Assembly: GCA_002238865.1 (NCBI GenBank)
Contig: MPNE01000024.1
Coordinates: 1-63,258 of the forward strand
Direction: 5' to 3'
DNA from: Gemmatimonadetes bacterium bin94
Lineage (GTDB): Bacteria > Gemmatimonadota > Gemmatimonadetes > Longimicrobiales > Gaopeijiaceae
DNA length: 63,258 nucleotides
Below, one piece after another: positions 16,490 through 25,212 of the stretch. Under the pieces are notes generated by a model. That model was not told where the DNA came from. It worked only from the letters and a program-made list of their open reading frames with translations, and did not search any database. Every line of letters starts with the position of its first letter. Within the stretch, counting starts at the first letter, position 1. The position numbers and the translations under genes were made by a program.

Positions 16490-18777
16490 CCGCTCGCTCC
16501 ATCCGGTCATCGCATCCGGCCCTTCTGACACTCCTCGCCGCAGGCGCCCTGCCGTGTTCCCTGATGGGCCAGGACGCCCGCACACGCGCTGACCCGGACG
16601 ACCCGCCAGGCACCGGTGCCCTGACCATACGGGCGGTACGCGCCCCGCAGCCCCCCACCATCGACGCCATTCTCGACGAGCCCTTCTGGCAGGAGATCGA
16701 GCCGGTCACCGACTTCCGCCAGCGCGTTCCCGTCGACGGCGCCCCGTCCTCCGAGCTGACCGAGCTTCGGGTGGCCTTCGACGAGAACAACCTGTACTTC
16801 GCCATCGTTCTCCACGACCGCGACCCGGCCGGCATCCGGCGCAGCATACTGCACCGCGAGGGCAGGATCGACCAGGACGACAACATCCGCATCGGGCTCG
16901 ACACGTACAACGACAAGCGCAACGCCTACATCTTCGAGATCAACCCCTTCGGCACCCAGGGCGACGCGCTGATCACCGACGAGTCCATGACCCTCTCGGA
17001 CTGGTGGTGGGAAGGCGTCTACGAGAGCCAGGCGAGGATCACGGACGAGGGATGGGTGGTCGAGGCGGCCGTCCCGTTCACGACAATCCGCTTTGCGGAC
17101 GCCGAAGCTCCCGAGATGGGGATCCTCATGGAGCGCACCATCCGGCGCAAGAACGAGATGGTGTACTTCCCGCACATCGGCCAGGAGTTCAGCCGCGCCC
17201 TCAGCCAGGTCTCGCAGTACGCCACGCTGACGGGTCTCGAAGGCCTGCGCCGCGGGCGCTACATGGAGGTGAAGCCCTTCGCCATCACGGGCCGGTCGGT
17301 CACCGGACGGCAGGGTGAAACCACCGGTGCGACAGAAACCCAAAACGACCTGGGTCTTGACTTCAAGTACTCGATCACCTCGAATCTGACGCTCGACGCG
17401 ACCGTCAACCCGGACTTCGCCCAGGTCGAGGCCGACAATGTCCAGATCAACCTGAGCCGCTTCAGTCTGTTCTTCCAGGAGAAGCGCGAGTTCTTCCTGG
17501 AGCGCGCGGGGCTCTTCGACTTCGGCGATCCGGAGGAGACGCAGGTCTTCTTCAGCCGGCGAATCGGCATCACCAACGACATCGTCGGGGGCGGACGGCT
17601 GACCGGCCAGGCCGGGCCGCTTTCGGTGGGTGCCCTCAGCCTCTACACCGACGACGCCCGCGATGCGGCGGGCCGGACGATTGCCGGCGGCCTCAATTCC
17701 GTCCTGCGACTTCGCGCCGATCCGTTGCCGAGAACGACCGTGGGAGGGATCTTCGCTTCGCTCGAAACCGACGAGGGCGGCAACAGGGTGGTGGGCGGGG
17801 ACGCCCAGTTCCGTTTCGCGGGCTCCAGCTACCTGGAGGGCTGGGTTGCGCGCTCCTCGGATTCAGGCGGGTTCGCCCGGGATGTCGCAGCAGGCAACCC
17901 CCAGACTCCGGGAAGCTTGTCCTCGACCGGGGAGACGACACGGTCCTCCACGGCGCTCTCGATTGCCAGCGAGATCCGCAGCAGTCTTCTGTCTGGCGGA
18001 GGGGGTTTCACTCGAATTCCCGCCGACTTCGATCCCGCACTCGGTTTCGTCCACCGTCGGGACATGAGCCGGTCCGAGATCGGTGGATCCTTTTTTCCCC
18101 GCTTCGAGCAGAGCGACTGGGCGCGTCAACTGGTAATCGTGGGACAGGGTGAGCGCATAAAGGGACTGGATGGCAAGAAGCAGAGCACCTTTCTCCTCTC
18201 GCACAACATGCTGACCCTCGAATCCGGCCACCGGGTCATGGTCAACATCACTCGCCGCTCCGAAGTCCTCTACGAATCCGCGCGCATTCAGGGGCGCGAA
18301 CTGTCACCCGGCGACTACGTGTTCAGCGGCGCGCAGATCCGGTTCGACACCGACACCAGCCGGCGTTTCTCGGCGCGGGGAGGCTATTCCCGGGGCGGCT
18401 TCTGGGGAGGAACCGGCACCGAGGCGGCGATCGGCGGAATGTGGAAGACGGGACCCTACCTCACGCTCAGCGGCGACTACACCCGGAACGACATCAGCCT
18501 GCCCGTGGACAACGGCGATTTCACCACCAGCCTCTTCAGCATGAGCGTCCTGGCCGCCGTCAGCCGGTCCCTCTTCGCCAACGCGCTGGTCCAGTACGAC
18601 GACGTGTCGAACGTGGTCCAGGCCAACGTGCGCATCAACTGGATCCACACCCCGGGCAGCGACCTCTTCGTGGTGTTCGACACGGGGTATCTGACGGGCG
18701 ACCTGCTGGACCCGAGGACGGAACGCTGGCAGCGGCGGACGGGGGTTGTGAAGCTGACCTACATGAAGGCGTTCTAA
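16486..18777 (+). CDS. DUF5916 outer-membrane protein with CBM9-like N-terminal domain
   Basis: The protein has 763 residues. A signal peptide (LLTLLAAGALPCSLMGQ) is followed by a CBM9-like beta-sandwich (PPTIDAILDEPFWQEIEPV, LRVAFDENNLYFAIVLHD, YIFEINPFGTQGD) and then a long DUF5916 beta-barrel with alternating strands ending YMKAF. The segment FSLFFQEKREFFLERAGLFD is the family hallmark. GTG 16486 overlaps the stop of the Cys-rich protein (GTGA). The CBM9-like part usually binds carbohydrate ends, so carbohydrate capture or uptake is plausible but unproven. A second, frame-broken paralogue lies at 59072-61439. Confidence 0.85.
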   Translation: MTARSIRSSHPALLTLLAAGALPCSLMGQDARTRADPDDPPGTGALTIRAVRAPQPPTIDAILDEPFWQEIEPVTDFRQRVPVDGAPSSELTELRVAFDENNLYFAIVLHDRDPAGIRRSILHREGRIDQDDNIRIGLDTYNDKRNAYIFEINPFGTQGDALITDESMTLSDWWWEGVYESQARITDEGWVVEAAVPFTTIRFADAEAPEMGILMERTIRRKNEMVYFPHIGQEFSRALSQVSQYATLTGLEGLRRGRYMEVKPFAITGRSVTGRQGETTGATETQNDLGLDFKYSITSNLTLDATVNPDFAQVEADNVQINLSRFSLFFQEKREFFLERAGLFDFGDPEETQVFFSRRIGITNDIVGGGRLTGQAGPLSVGALSLYTDDARDAAGRTIAGGLNSVLRLRADPLPRTTVGGIFASLETDEGGNRVVGGDAQFRFAGSSYLEGWVARSSDSGGFARDVAAGNPQTPGSLSSTGETTRSSTALSIASEIRSSLLSGGGGFTRIPADFDPALGFVHRRDMSRSEIGGSFFPRFEQSDWARQLVIVGQGERIKGLDGKKQSTFLLSHNMLTLESGHRVMVNITRRSEVLYESARIQGRELSPGDYVFSGAQIRFDTDTSRRFSARGGYSRGGFWGGTGTEAAIGGMWKTGPYLTLSGDYTRNDISLPVDNGDFTTSLFSMSVLAAVSRSLFANALVQYDDVSNVVQANVRINWIHTPGSDLFVVFDTGYLTGDLLDPRTERWQRRTGVVKLTYMKAF

Positions 18778-18835
18778 AAGGGCGATCAGCCCCCGCAACA
18801 CCGGGGTGAGCGTTGGCGGCGCATTTGGGCTGCGA

Positions 18836-19642
18836 CTATGATTGGCCTTGGCCCGCCCCCAACTCCGCGCACAGATCCACCAGGGTCACGGCCTCGATTC
18901 CGTCGCGCAGCGGATAGCTCTCATCGCCTCCGTGCACCACGAGCCGACGATCGGGCCTCACATCGTCGCAGGCGGTGTGGAAGCCGCGCGAGACCTTGGG
19001 CGCCGAACTCCGCTTGATCCCTACAGCCCAGACCTCCCCGCCGCCCAACTCCAGGACCAGATCGATCTCGGCGCCTCCGGTGCTCCGATAGTAGGCGTAC
19101 GAGACGTGCGCCGGCATTCCGCTCAGGATGTTCTCGATGACGAAGCCTTCCCAGCTGCCGCCGGCTACCGGATGACCGAGTAGCGCGTCGTATGAATCGA
19201 TCCCGAGCAGGGCGTCGCCGCGATGCCATAGATCTTCCGTGTCCGTGTCGGACGCCTCCCGCACGTTCACGGGCTGCATTTCACAGTACGCGACGCGCCC
19301 CGCCAGAGTCTCTCCGGTCTGCCGGAGGAGATCGATCGACGCGGAGCCCAGCAACAGAAAGTGGCCCGTGCGCCGACTTTCACGCCTGCGCTGGTCGATT
19401 ATGCCTCTCAGCGGCTCGAAGAGCCCTGCAGCGCGCTGTATCTCGTCGAGGACGACGAGGCGGTCCGCGTTTCGCTCGCAGTACTTGTGGACATCGGTGA
19501 GCTTCGCACGATCACGCGGATCCTCAAGGTCGAGGTTGGTGCCGCGCCACTCACGGACGAACTCCAGGGCAACGGTGGTCTTGCCAACCTGGCGCGGCCC
19601 GGTCAAGACGACGGCTGGAGCCCTGGCCAGCAGGCGTGCCAC
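18836..19642 (-). CDS. AAA (ATPase_14)/DUF4143 ATPase with internal deletion
   Basis: The protein has 268 residues; family members usually have about 380. The Walker A is TGPRQVGKTT, the Walker B RLVVLDEIQRA, and sensor-like LLLGSAS follows. The chain then jumps from ASDTDTEDLWHRG straight to DALLGIDSYDALLGHPVAGG, which normally lies after about 110 further residues. The DUF4143 nuclease-like end is intact (SWEGFVIENIL, EIDLVLEL, IKRSSAPKVSRGFH). The deletion is in frame, so a shortened protein may still be made, but it is probably non-functional. The family is common in mobile or toxin-like contexts and its role is unsettled. Confidence 0.75.
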   Translation of the reverse strand: MARLLARAPAVVLTGPRQVGKTTVALEFVREWRGTNLDLEDPRDRAKLTDVHKYCERNADRLVVLDEIQRAAGLFEPLRGIIDQRRRESRRTGHFLLLGSASIDLLRQTGETLAGRVAYCEMQPVNVREASDTDTEDLWHRGDALLGIDSYDALLGHPVAGGSWEGFVIENILSGMPAHVSYAYYRSTGGAEIDLVLELGGGEVWAVGIKRSSAPKVSRGFHTACDDVRPDRRLVVHGGDESYPLRDGIEAVTLVDLCAELGAGQGQS

Positions 19643-19816
19643 CCGGCCCTAGATGGCCACGCCCGACGCCACCAGGGGGATGAAGGCGTCGATCTGCGCG
19701 AGGTGGTCGCACGTGGTCAACTGGTCGAAGCTCGCCAGAGGTATGTCGATGCCGACCCACTGGGTCAGCCTCGGTCTGTCAAGCGCGGGCGGTGGGACAG
19801 TGGTGCGAGCCTCCGG

Positions 19817-21367
19817 TTAGTCGTGTGCCCCTTCGGCGAGGGACCGGGCCCACTCCGGCACGACGGACGGGTCGATATCGAACACGGCAAGACCAACCGT
19901 GAAGACCACGGTCGCGATCACCACCACCCCGATAAGGTTCAGGACGATGCCCGTGCGGGCCATCTGGCCCACCGTGATCCGGTCGCTGCCGAAGACGATC
20001 GCGTTGGGCGGGGTCGCCACCGGCATCATGAAGGCGCACGAGGCCGAGAGTGTGGCGGGGATCATGAGGACGAGCGGGTGCGTGCCCGTCACGACCGCCA
20101 CCGATGCCAGGATCGGGAGGACCATCTCGGTGGTCGCGGTGTTGCTGGTGAACTCGGTGAGGAAGGTGAGGGCCGCGCAGACAAGCAGGATCATCACGAA
20201 GACGGGGAGGTTCCCCAGCACCTCGAACTGGCGGCCGATGAGTTGCGCGAGCCCGGTCTCCTGGAAGCCGGCCGCCAGCGCGAAGCCGCCGCCGAAGAGG
20301 AGGACGATGTTCCAGGGCAGCCGGGGGATCACGTCCGGACCCATGACCCGGGTGGCGCCCCCCTTGCGGTTGCGTGCGGGGATGAAGAAGAGGACGGAGG
20401 CCAGCGCGATCGCCACGGTGCCGTCGTCGATCATCCCCGGGTCGGGCAGGAGGCGGGACCAACCCGGAAGGGTCAGGAAGCCGAGTTGAAGGTCGACCCT
20501 GAAGACCCACAGCAGCGCTGTCGAGACGAACACGGCCAGCACGGCCCGTTCCTCGAACGAGACCGTGCCGAGACGGGCGCGTTCCGTCTCGACCACCCGC
20601 CGATCGACGGTGACCCCCTCCGGGACGCGGTGGAAGACCCGCGTGATCATCACCCAGGCCACCACGAGCATGATCGCGCCCACCGGGAGCGCCATGACAA
20701 GCCACTGCCCGAAGGCGATGGCCGGGGCGTCAGGGAAGAGGATCTCGAAGATGCGGACGAAGGACAGGTTCGGGGGCGTGCCCACAAGGGTCGTGAGCCC
20801 CCCCACGGTGCAGCCGTACGCGATTCCGAGCATGAGCCCCACCGAGAAGTGGCGCGCCTGATCCAGTCCCGCTTCGCTCTCGATCTGCAGGACGATCGCC
20901 AACCCGATGGGCACCATCATGACGGCCGTCGCCGTGTTGGAGATCCACATCGAGAGGAAGGCGGCGGCGACCATGAACCCGAGGACGATCCGCGCGGGGC
21001 CGCCCCCGACCGCGTGGATGATGTTGAGCGCGATGCGGCGGTGCAGATCCCACTTCTCCATGGTCAGAGCGATCATGAAGCCGCCGAGAAAGAGCACGAT
21101 CGTGCTGTTGAAGTAGATCGGTGCGGTATCGCTCCCGGACATGATTCCCAGAAGCGGGTAGAGCACCAGCGGCAGCAGCGCGGTGGCGAAGAGGGGGATG
21201 GCGTCGGTGACCCACCATACGGCCATGAGGACGGCGACCGCCGCGAGGCGGCTCGCAGGTACGTTCCCGGCATCGACCGGGAAGATGAGCAGGAGGATGC
21301 AGGCCGTGCCGCCAAGCCAGAGGCCGAGCGCGCGTCCCTTGCTCGTGGTCTGTCGTTCAACCGCCAT
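19817..21367 (-). CDS. SLC13/DASS-family sodium:dicarboxylate or sulfate symporter
   Basis: The protein has 516 residues and about eleven hydrophobic segments. Both diagnostic SNT motifs are present, in WISNTATAVMMVPIG and EFTSNTATTEMVLPIL, the substrate- and sodium-binding hairpin tips of DASS carriers. CAFMMPVATPPNAIVFGS is the conserved C-terminal signature. It is expected in the inner membrane, moving di- or tricarboxylates, sulfate or related anions with Na+. It is monocistronic in this window. The antisense strand contains a very long shadow ORF. Confidence 0.9.
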   Translation of the reverse strand: MAVERQTTSKGRALGLWLGGTACILLLIFPVDAGNVPASRLAAVAVLMAVWWVTDAIPLFATALLPLVLYPLLGIMSGSDTAPIYFNSTIVLFLGGFMIALTMEKWDLHRRIALNIIHAVGGGPARIVLGFMVAAAFLSMWISNTATAVMMVPIGLAIVLQIESEAGLDQARHFSVGLMLGIAYGCTVGGLTTLVGTPPNLSFVRIFEILFPDAPAIAFGQWLVMALPVGAIMLVVAWVMITRVFHRVPEGVTVDRRVVETERARLGTVSFEERAVLAVFVSTALLWVFRVDLQLGFLTLPGWSRLLPDPGMIDDGTVAIALASVLFFIPARNRKGGATRVMGPDVIPRLPWNIVLLFGGGFALAAGFQETGLAQLIGRQFEVLGNLPVFVMILLVCAALTFLTEFTSNTATTEMVLPILASVAVVTGTHPLVLMIPATLSASCAFMMPVATPPNAIVFGSDRITVGQMARTGIVLNLIGVVVIATVVFTVGLAVFDIDPSVVPEWARSLAEGAHD

Positions 21368-21561
21368 GATGTGTTCGCCTGGTGGTGGGACCCGGGTGAC
21401 CGGGTCGGAAGTCTATCAGCTTGGAAGCGATGGGGGGTGAGGGCATGGCGTCTTGCCGTGCTCGGATCATGCGCCGCACAAGGGGCCGGGACGACCGCCG
21501 CCGCCCCGGCCCCTGTGACCCGCCGCGTGCCTGCGGCGAGGCTTCCGAGTCCGGTCGCTGA

Positions 21562-22935
21562 CTACCGGTTCGTACCCTCCCTGCTCTCGTTGTCCTGAGC
21601 CATGGCCGCACGCCTGGCGAGCTCCGCTTCGTACTGCTCTTCCGTCAGGTACGTGATGTCGACCCACGCGTGGGCCATCTCGTCGACCGTGCGGTCGCCC
21701 CAGCCCACCCACTGCGTGTGGTCCGGGTTGTTGGGGTTCTCGGGCGTGTTGTCGTGCCAGGCCGTGAAGACGAGCGTCGTCCCCGCGGGAAGGAGCGGAG
21801 CTGCATGGTCCGCGTAGATGTAGTTGACGTGCCAGTTCCATTGGAAATCACTGACCTGGCTCAGAATCTCCTTGCGACCGTCGGGGTAGATGGCCGCCAT
21901 GGACATGGTCTTGCCGCGCATGTGCATGTGAGGCTGGTAGTTCTCGAGCCGGGTCGGCCACCTGAGCACATGGAAGTCCTGGGTCACCGCAATCTCACCC
22001 GGCGCGATGTCGAGCCCGTCGCCGGTCGCGTTGAACATCCGCAGGCGGGTGCGGTTCTGGGGCACCTCGTCCTTCGGATAGAACCAGATGCCGAGTTCCA
22101 CGTATGTGTCCGGGACCTCCCTGCCGATGGCGTGCATGTGTACCTCCCAGCGAATCCTGGAACCCGGCAGCATGAGCTTGCCGGCACCGTCGGGGAAGAT
22201 CTCGCCGACCTTGCCGACAGCCCACTCCATGAAGAGCCCGGGACCTCCCATGGAACGGCTGCTGGTCGCGAGCGCGGCGGTCTCCGGGGTCATCTCGTCG
22301 GGGTCCTCGTCCTGAATCAGATACGCCAGCGTATGATGGACGACGCTCCGGCCATCGGGGTAGGACGGCCGGATCTCGATCGCCTTCACCCAGCGCTCTT
22401 CGGTCAGGCCGGTCTCGGTCTCGGGGCGGAACCACTTGTCCATGGTCTCCGCGGCCAGGGTGTAGGGCTCGGATTGAACGATCAGGTCGGGTTCGCCGAA
22501 CTGTTCCGAGAACTGCCAGACGGTCGGGTCCGGGAATTGGGCCGGAGGCGGCATGTCGGCCTCGTCGCCGAAGGGCATGTCGCTTTCGAGCCATGTGACG
22601 AAAGTCTCCAGTTCTTCGTCCGTCAGACCACGGTCATTCTTGAACTCCTGGATTCCCACGGACCGGTCGATGTGCCACGGCGGCATGATTCGCGCCGCCA
22701 CCTTTTCCCGAATACGGGGCGCGTATCGCTTGACCGCGTCGTAGGTCATCAGCGCCATCGGCGCGATGGACCCGGGCTGGTGGCAGATCTGGCAATTCTG
22801 TTGGAGAATCGGTGCAACGTCCCTGGCGAATGTCGGGTGATCCTGCGCACCGGCCGGTGCTGAACCTGCGACAACGGTCCAGACGACCGCGAGGCAGATG
22901 GTCGTCGGCCCGCGAATGGTTCTTCCACCGTGCAT
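21562..22935 (-). CDS. exported c-type cytochrome fused to a copper-monooxygenase-like domain
   Basis: The protein has 457 residues. The signal peptide ends near AGSAPAGAQ. Residues about 35-130 are a cytochrome c domain with CQICH and a likely Met ligand in ARIMPPWH. The rest resembles the PHM/DBH copper type II fold, with VVHHTLAY, VHMHAIGREV and YQPHMHMRGKTMSM supplying His/Met copper-type ligands. ATG 22935 has AGGAG 7 nt upstream. It lies 17 bp downstream of the exported hypothetical protein and is probably co-transcribed with it. A periplasmic redox role is likely; oxidant and substrate are unknown. Confidence 0.8.
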   Translation of the reverse strand: MHGGRTIRGPTTICLAVVWTVVAGSAPAGAQDHPTFARDVAPILQQNCQICHQPGSIAPMALMTYDAVKRYAPRIREKVAARIMPPWHIDRSVGIQEFKNDRGLTDEELETFVTWLESDMPFGDEADMPPPAQFPDPTVWQFSEQFGEPDLIVQSEPYTLAAETMDKWFRPETETGLTEERWVKAIEIRPSYPDGRSVVHHTLAYLIQDEDPDEMTPETAALATSSRSMGGPGLFMEWAVGKVGEIFPDGAGKLMLPGSRIRWEVHMHAIGREVPDTYVELGIWFYPKDEVPQNRTRLRMFNATGDGLDIAPGEIAVTQDFHVLRWPTRLENYQPHMHMRGKTMSMAAIYPDGRKEILSQVSDFQWNWHVNYIYADHAAPLLPAGTTLVFTAWHDNTPENPNNPDHTQWVGWGDRTVDEMAHAWVDITYLTEEQYEAELARRAAMAQDNESREGTNR

Positions 22936-22952
22936 GCGATTTCTCCTGATCG

Positions 22953-23807
22953 TCAGTGAGTGACGTGTACTCTCACGAATCCGTTGGTCCAGCAGCATTG
23001 GGCGTGTCCTGCTCTCGACACTCCCGAAACATCGTTTGCTCGAACGCGCAGCACGTACTTCCCCGGCTCCGCGAACGTCGCCATGGTCGTCATCCTGCCC
23101 CCCGAGATCGGTGCCTCGCCCTCGGTCTCGCTGAAGGTGACCTGGCCGGGCCCCTGGTGCTTGAACCACGTCAAATCGACGGCCGATCGAGTGGCCCTCC
23201 CGGATCGGCCCCGCCCATCGTCGCGGGCCCACACGGTCACCGGGACGGGTGTCCCCGCTCGGGCCTCGACCGGTTCGCTCCAGATTCCGGCAGGTCCGGC
23301 GCCCTCCGGACCGCCCTCGGAGAAGGCGAGTACCGGTGGCGTGTTGCCGGATCCCGCCTCACCCTCGAGCGCGTCGATCTGCCAGTCCGTGTGGAGCGTC
23401 CCCGGAATCGAGTAGCGCTCTCCCCGGAAGTCGATCGTCCACACCACCGCGTTGTCGCCGAAGTCGGCGGGGACGGTCACCGTGAAGACGCCCCAGTGCC
23501 GGCGAGGACTGAATTGCGTGGGCTGGGGGCCGTCGAAGTCGGCGGGCTCGATGTGGTTGCCGGCTCCGGCGGGGATCTCGACCACTTCTTCGAAATTCCG
23601 GTTGAAGTAGCCGAAGGAGAGGCTGAAGCTACCGTCGGCGTTTTGATACCAGCCCTCGAAGGCGGGTGTGACCGACAGACCCGTGGCAGTTCGGAATCCG
23701 AGCGGAATCTGGGCGGAGATGGGGTCGGGGGACGTCAGGCCGGCGCACAGCGCAAAGGCGGCCGCGCAAACGATGGACCGGGGTCTTGGCATGCGGGGTC
23801 GTGGCAT
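22953..23807 (-). CDS. exported beta-rich protein, partner of the cytochrome/copper protein
   Basis: The protein has 284 residues from ATG 23807; a start five codons on, at 23792, is also possible. After a signal peptide (IVCAAAFALCAGLTSPDPISA) it has GFRTATGLSVTPAFEGWYQNA with FGYFNRNFEE, then a C-terminal Ig/PKD-like part (VPVTVWARDDGRG, TFAEPGKYVLRVRANDVSG). No catalytic motif is visible. A possible -10 (TATACA, complement of 23828-23833) lies just upstream. It is first in the two-gene unit with the cytochrome fusion. The name of the family is not known to me. Confidence 0.65.
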   Translation of the reverse strand: MPRPRMPRPRSIVCAAAFALCAGLTSPDPISAQIPLGFRTATGLSVTPAFEGWYQNADGSFSLSFGYFNRNFEEVVEIPAGAGNHIEPADFDGPQPTQFSPRRHWGVFTVTVPADFGDNAVVWTIDFRGERYSIPGTLHTDWQIDALEGEAGSGNTPPVLAFSEGGPEGAGPAGIWSEPVEARAGTPVPVTVWARDDGRGRSGRATRSAVDLTWFKHQGPGQVTFSETEGEAPISGGRMTTMATFAEPGKYVLRVRANDVSGVSRAGHAQCCWTNGFVRVHVTH

Positions 23808-23984
23808 CGGGGACTTGGGGGGGAATTGTATACTGACATTAGGGAACTTGGAAGTCGGGCGCAAAGCCTGTGCCTTCACCGCGTGCCGAGATGAGCTGGC
23901 GTCGGACGCGCCGGGAGACTATGGTCGGGTCCGGGCGTCCCATCATGCGCGCCGTGAGCTGCGCGGTATCGGCGGAGAATTGCG

Positions 23985-25202
23985 ATGAACACGAAGATCG
24001 AAGCTGGTGCGCATGGGCCTGGGCGCGGTGCGGTTGTCGCCGTTGCGCTTGGCCTCTTCGCCTGTGAAACACCCGCCGACGACCCCTCATTGGTTGTGCG
24101 GCGGGACAGCGCCGGCGTGGAGATCGTGGAGGCGCTGCGTCCGGCATGGGGCGATTCGGACGGGTGGCGGATCGATCCGGAGCCGATCGTTGATCTTGCA
24201 ATGAGCGGGAGTGGGCCCACTCACGAGTTTGCCAGGGTGCTCGGGATGGCCCGCCTGTCCGATGGGTCGATCGCGCTTGCCGACGGGGTGATGAACGAGC
24301 TCCGCCTGTATGCGCCGGACGGCGGTTTTGTCGGCTCCGCGGGCCGCGCGGGCGAGGGCCCGGGCGAATTCAGCGGTGGCATGTACGAGATGGTGATGGC
24401 CGCGGGCGATACGATGTGGGTGCGCGACTGGGGTCGCCGGGTGTCGATGTTCGCCCCCGACCTCACCCCGGTTCGCACATTCGGCCTGACGTCTCCGATC
24501 AGCGGAATCCATGACCTCGAGGACGGAACAATGATCGTGGGATTCCACCTCCCGTTCGGCGAGGGTTCGGATGTCGACGGGTTGATTCAAACGCCGACCG
24601 CGTTGTGGCGCTTCGACCTTGAAGGGAATCGCCTGGACAGCATCGGGGGTACGGACGGCTATACGGACTACGTCAGGGAGTCCAGCCGGGGCGGGGTCAT
24701 GAGTATTGCAACCCTTTTCCCGGTGAAGGCCCAGGTCGCCACGCACGGCGGTATGCTGTTCGTGGGCAACGCGGACGTCATGGACGTGGAAGAACGCACC
24801 GCAGCCGGCGATCTGGCCCGCATCCTGAGGGTCCGTGACTATGACCTGGGATTATCCGCGGCTGAACTACGCGCCGAACGGGACGACTTCCTTGGCGACA
24901 ATCCGTCGGCGCTGCTCCAGGAAGTGGCGGAACGCACACCCGCGTCGGGCAAGCGGCCGGCCTACGCCGACATGATCGTGGATCCTGCGGGGGCCATCTG
25001 GCTCCAGCGGTTTCGGGGCGACAGCGAAATGGACAACCCCGACCGGTGGCTTGTGCTGAACGCCGATGGGGTCTGGCTCGGGAGCGTCGAAGTCCCGGAG
25101 AGGTTTCAGATCCTCGACATCGAGACGGACGCGGTGCTGGGCGTCTGGCGAGACGAGTTGAACGTCCCTCATCCGCAGGCTTTGCCGTTGCACAGGAACT
25201 GA
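23985..25202 (+). CDS. 6-bladed beta-propeller lipoprotein, first of a tandem pair
   Basis: The protein has 405 residues. The signal sequence ends in a lipobox (VALGLFACE). NHL-like blades follow: GMARLSDGSIALADG, ELRLYAPDGGFVGSAG, GEGPGEF and WLVLNADGVWLGSVE. The GREGEGPGEF-like signature is typical of secreted 6-bladed propellers abundant in Gemmatimonadota and Bacteroidota. The downstream gene is a clear paralogue, beginning 10 bp after this stop. A ligand-binding scaffold role at the envelope is inferred. Confidence 0.8.
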   Translation: MNTKIEAGAHGPGRGAVVAVALGLFACETPADDPSLVVRRDSAGVEIVEALRPAWGDSDGWRIDPEPIVDLAMSGSGPTHEFARVLGMARLSDGSIALADGVMNELRLYAPDGGFVGSAGRAGEGPGEFSGGMYEMVMAAGDTMWVRDWGRRVSMFAPDLTPVRTFGLTSPISGIHDLEDGTMIVGFHLPFGEGSDVDGLIQTPTALWRFDLEGNRLDSIGGTDGYTDYVRESSRGGVMSIATLFPVKAQVATHGGMLFVGNADVMDVEERTAAGDLARILRVRDYDLGLSAAELRAERDDFLGDNPSALLQEVAERTPASGKRPAYADMIVDPAGAIWLQRFRGDSEMDNPDRWLVLNADGVWLGSVEVPERFQILDIETDAVLGVWRDELNVPHPQALPLHRN

Positions 25203-25212
25203 CGCGGGGCCC

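Noticed and set aside
18836-19642. Toxin-antitoxin or abortive-infection role for the AAA/DUF4143 protein.
   Set aside because: No partner gene is adjacent and the internal deletion makes activity doubtful.
19361-21598. A 745-codon open frame antisense to the SLC13 transporter.
   Set aside because: Its product is a run of Arg, Asp, Glu, His and Gly without fold or motif, exactly mirroring the transporter codons; high GC suppresses stops.
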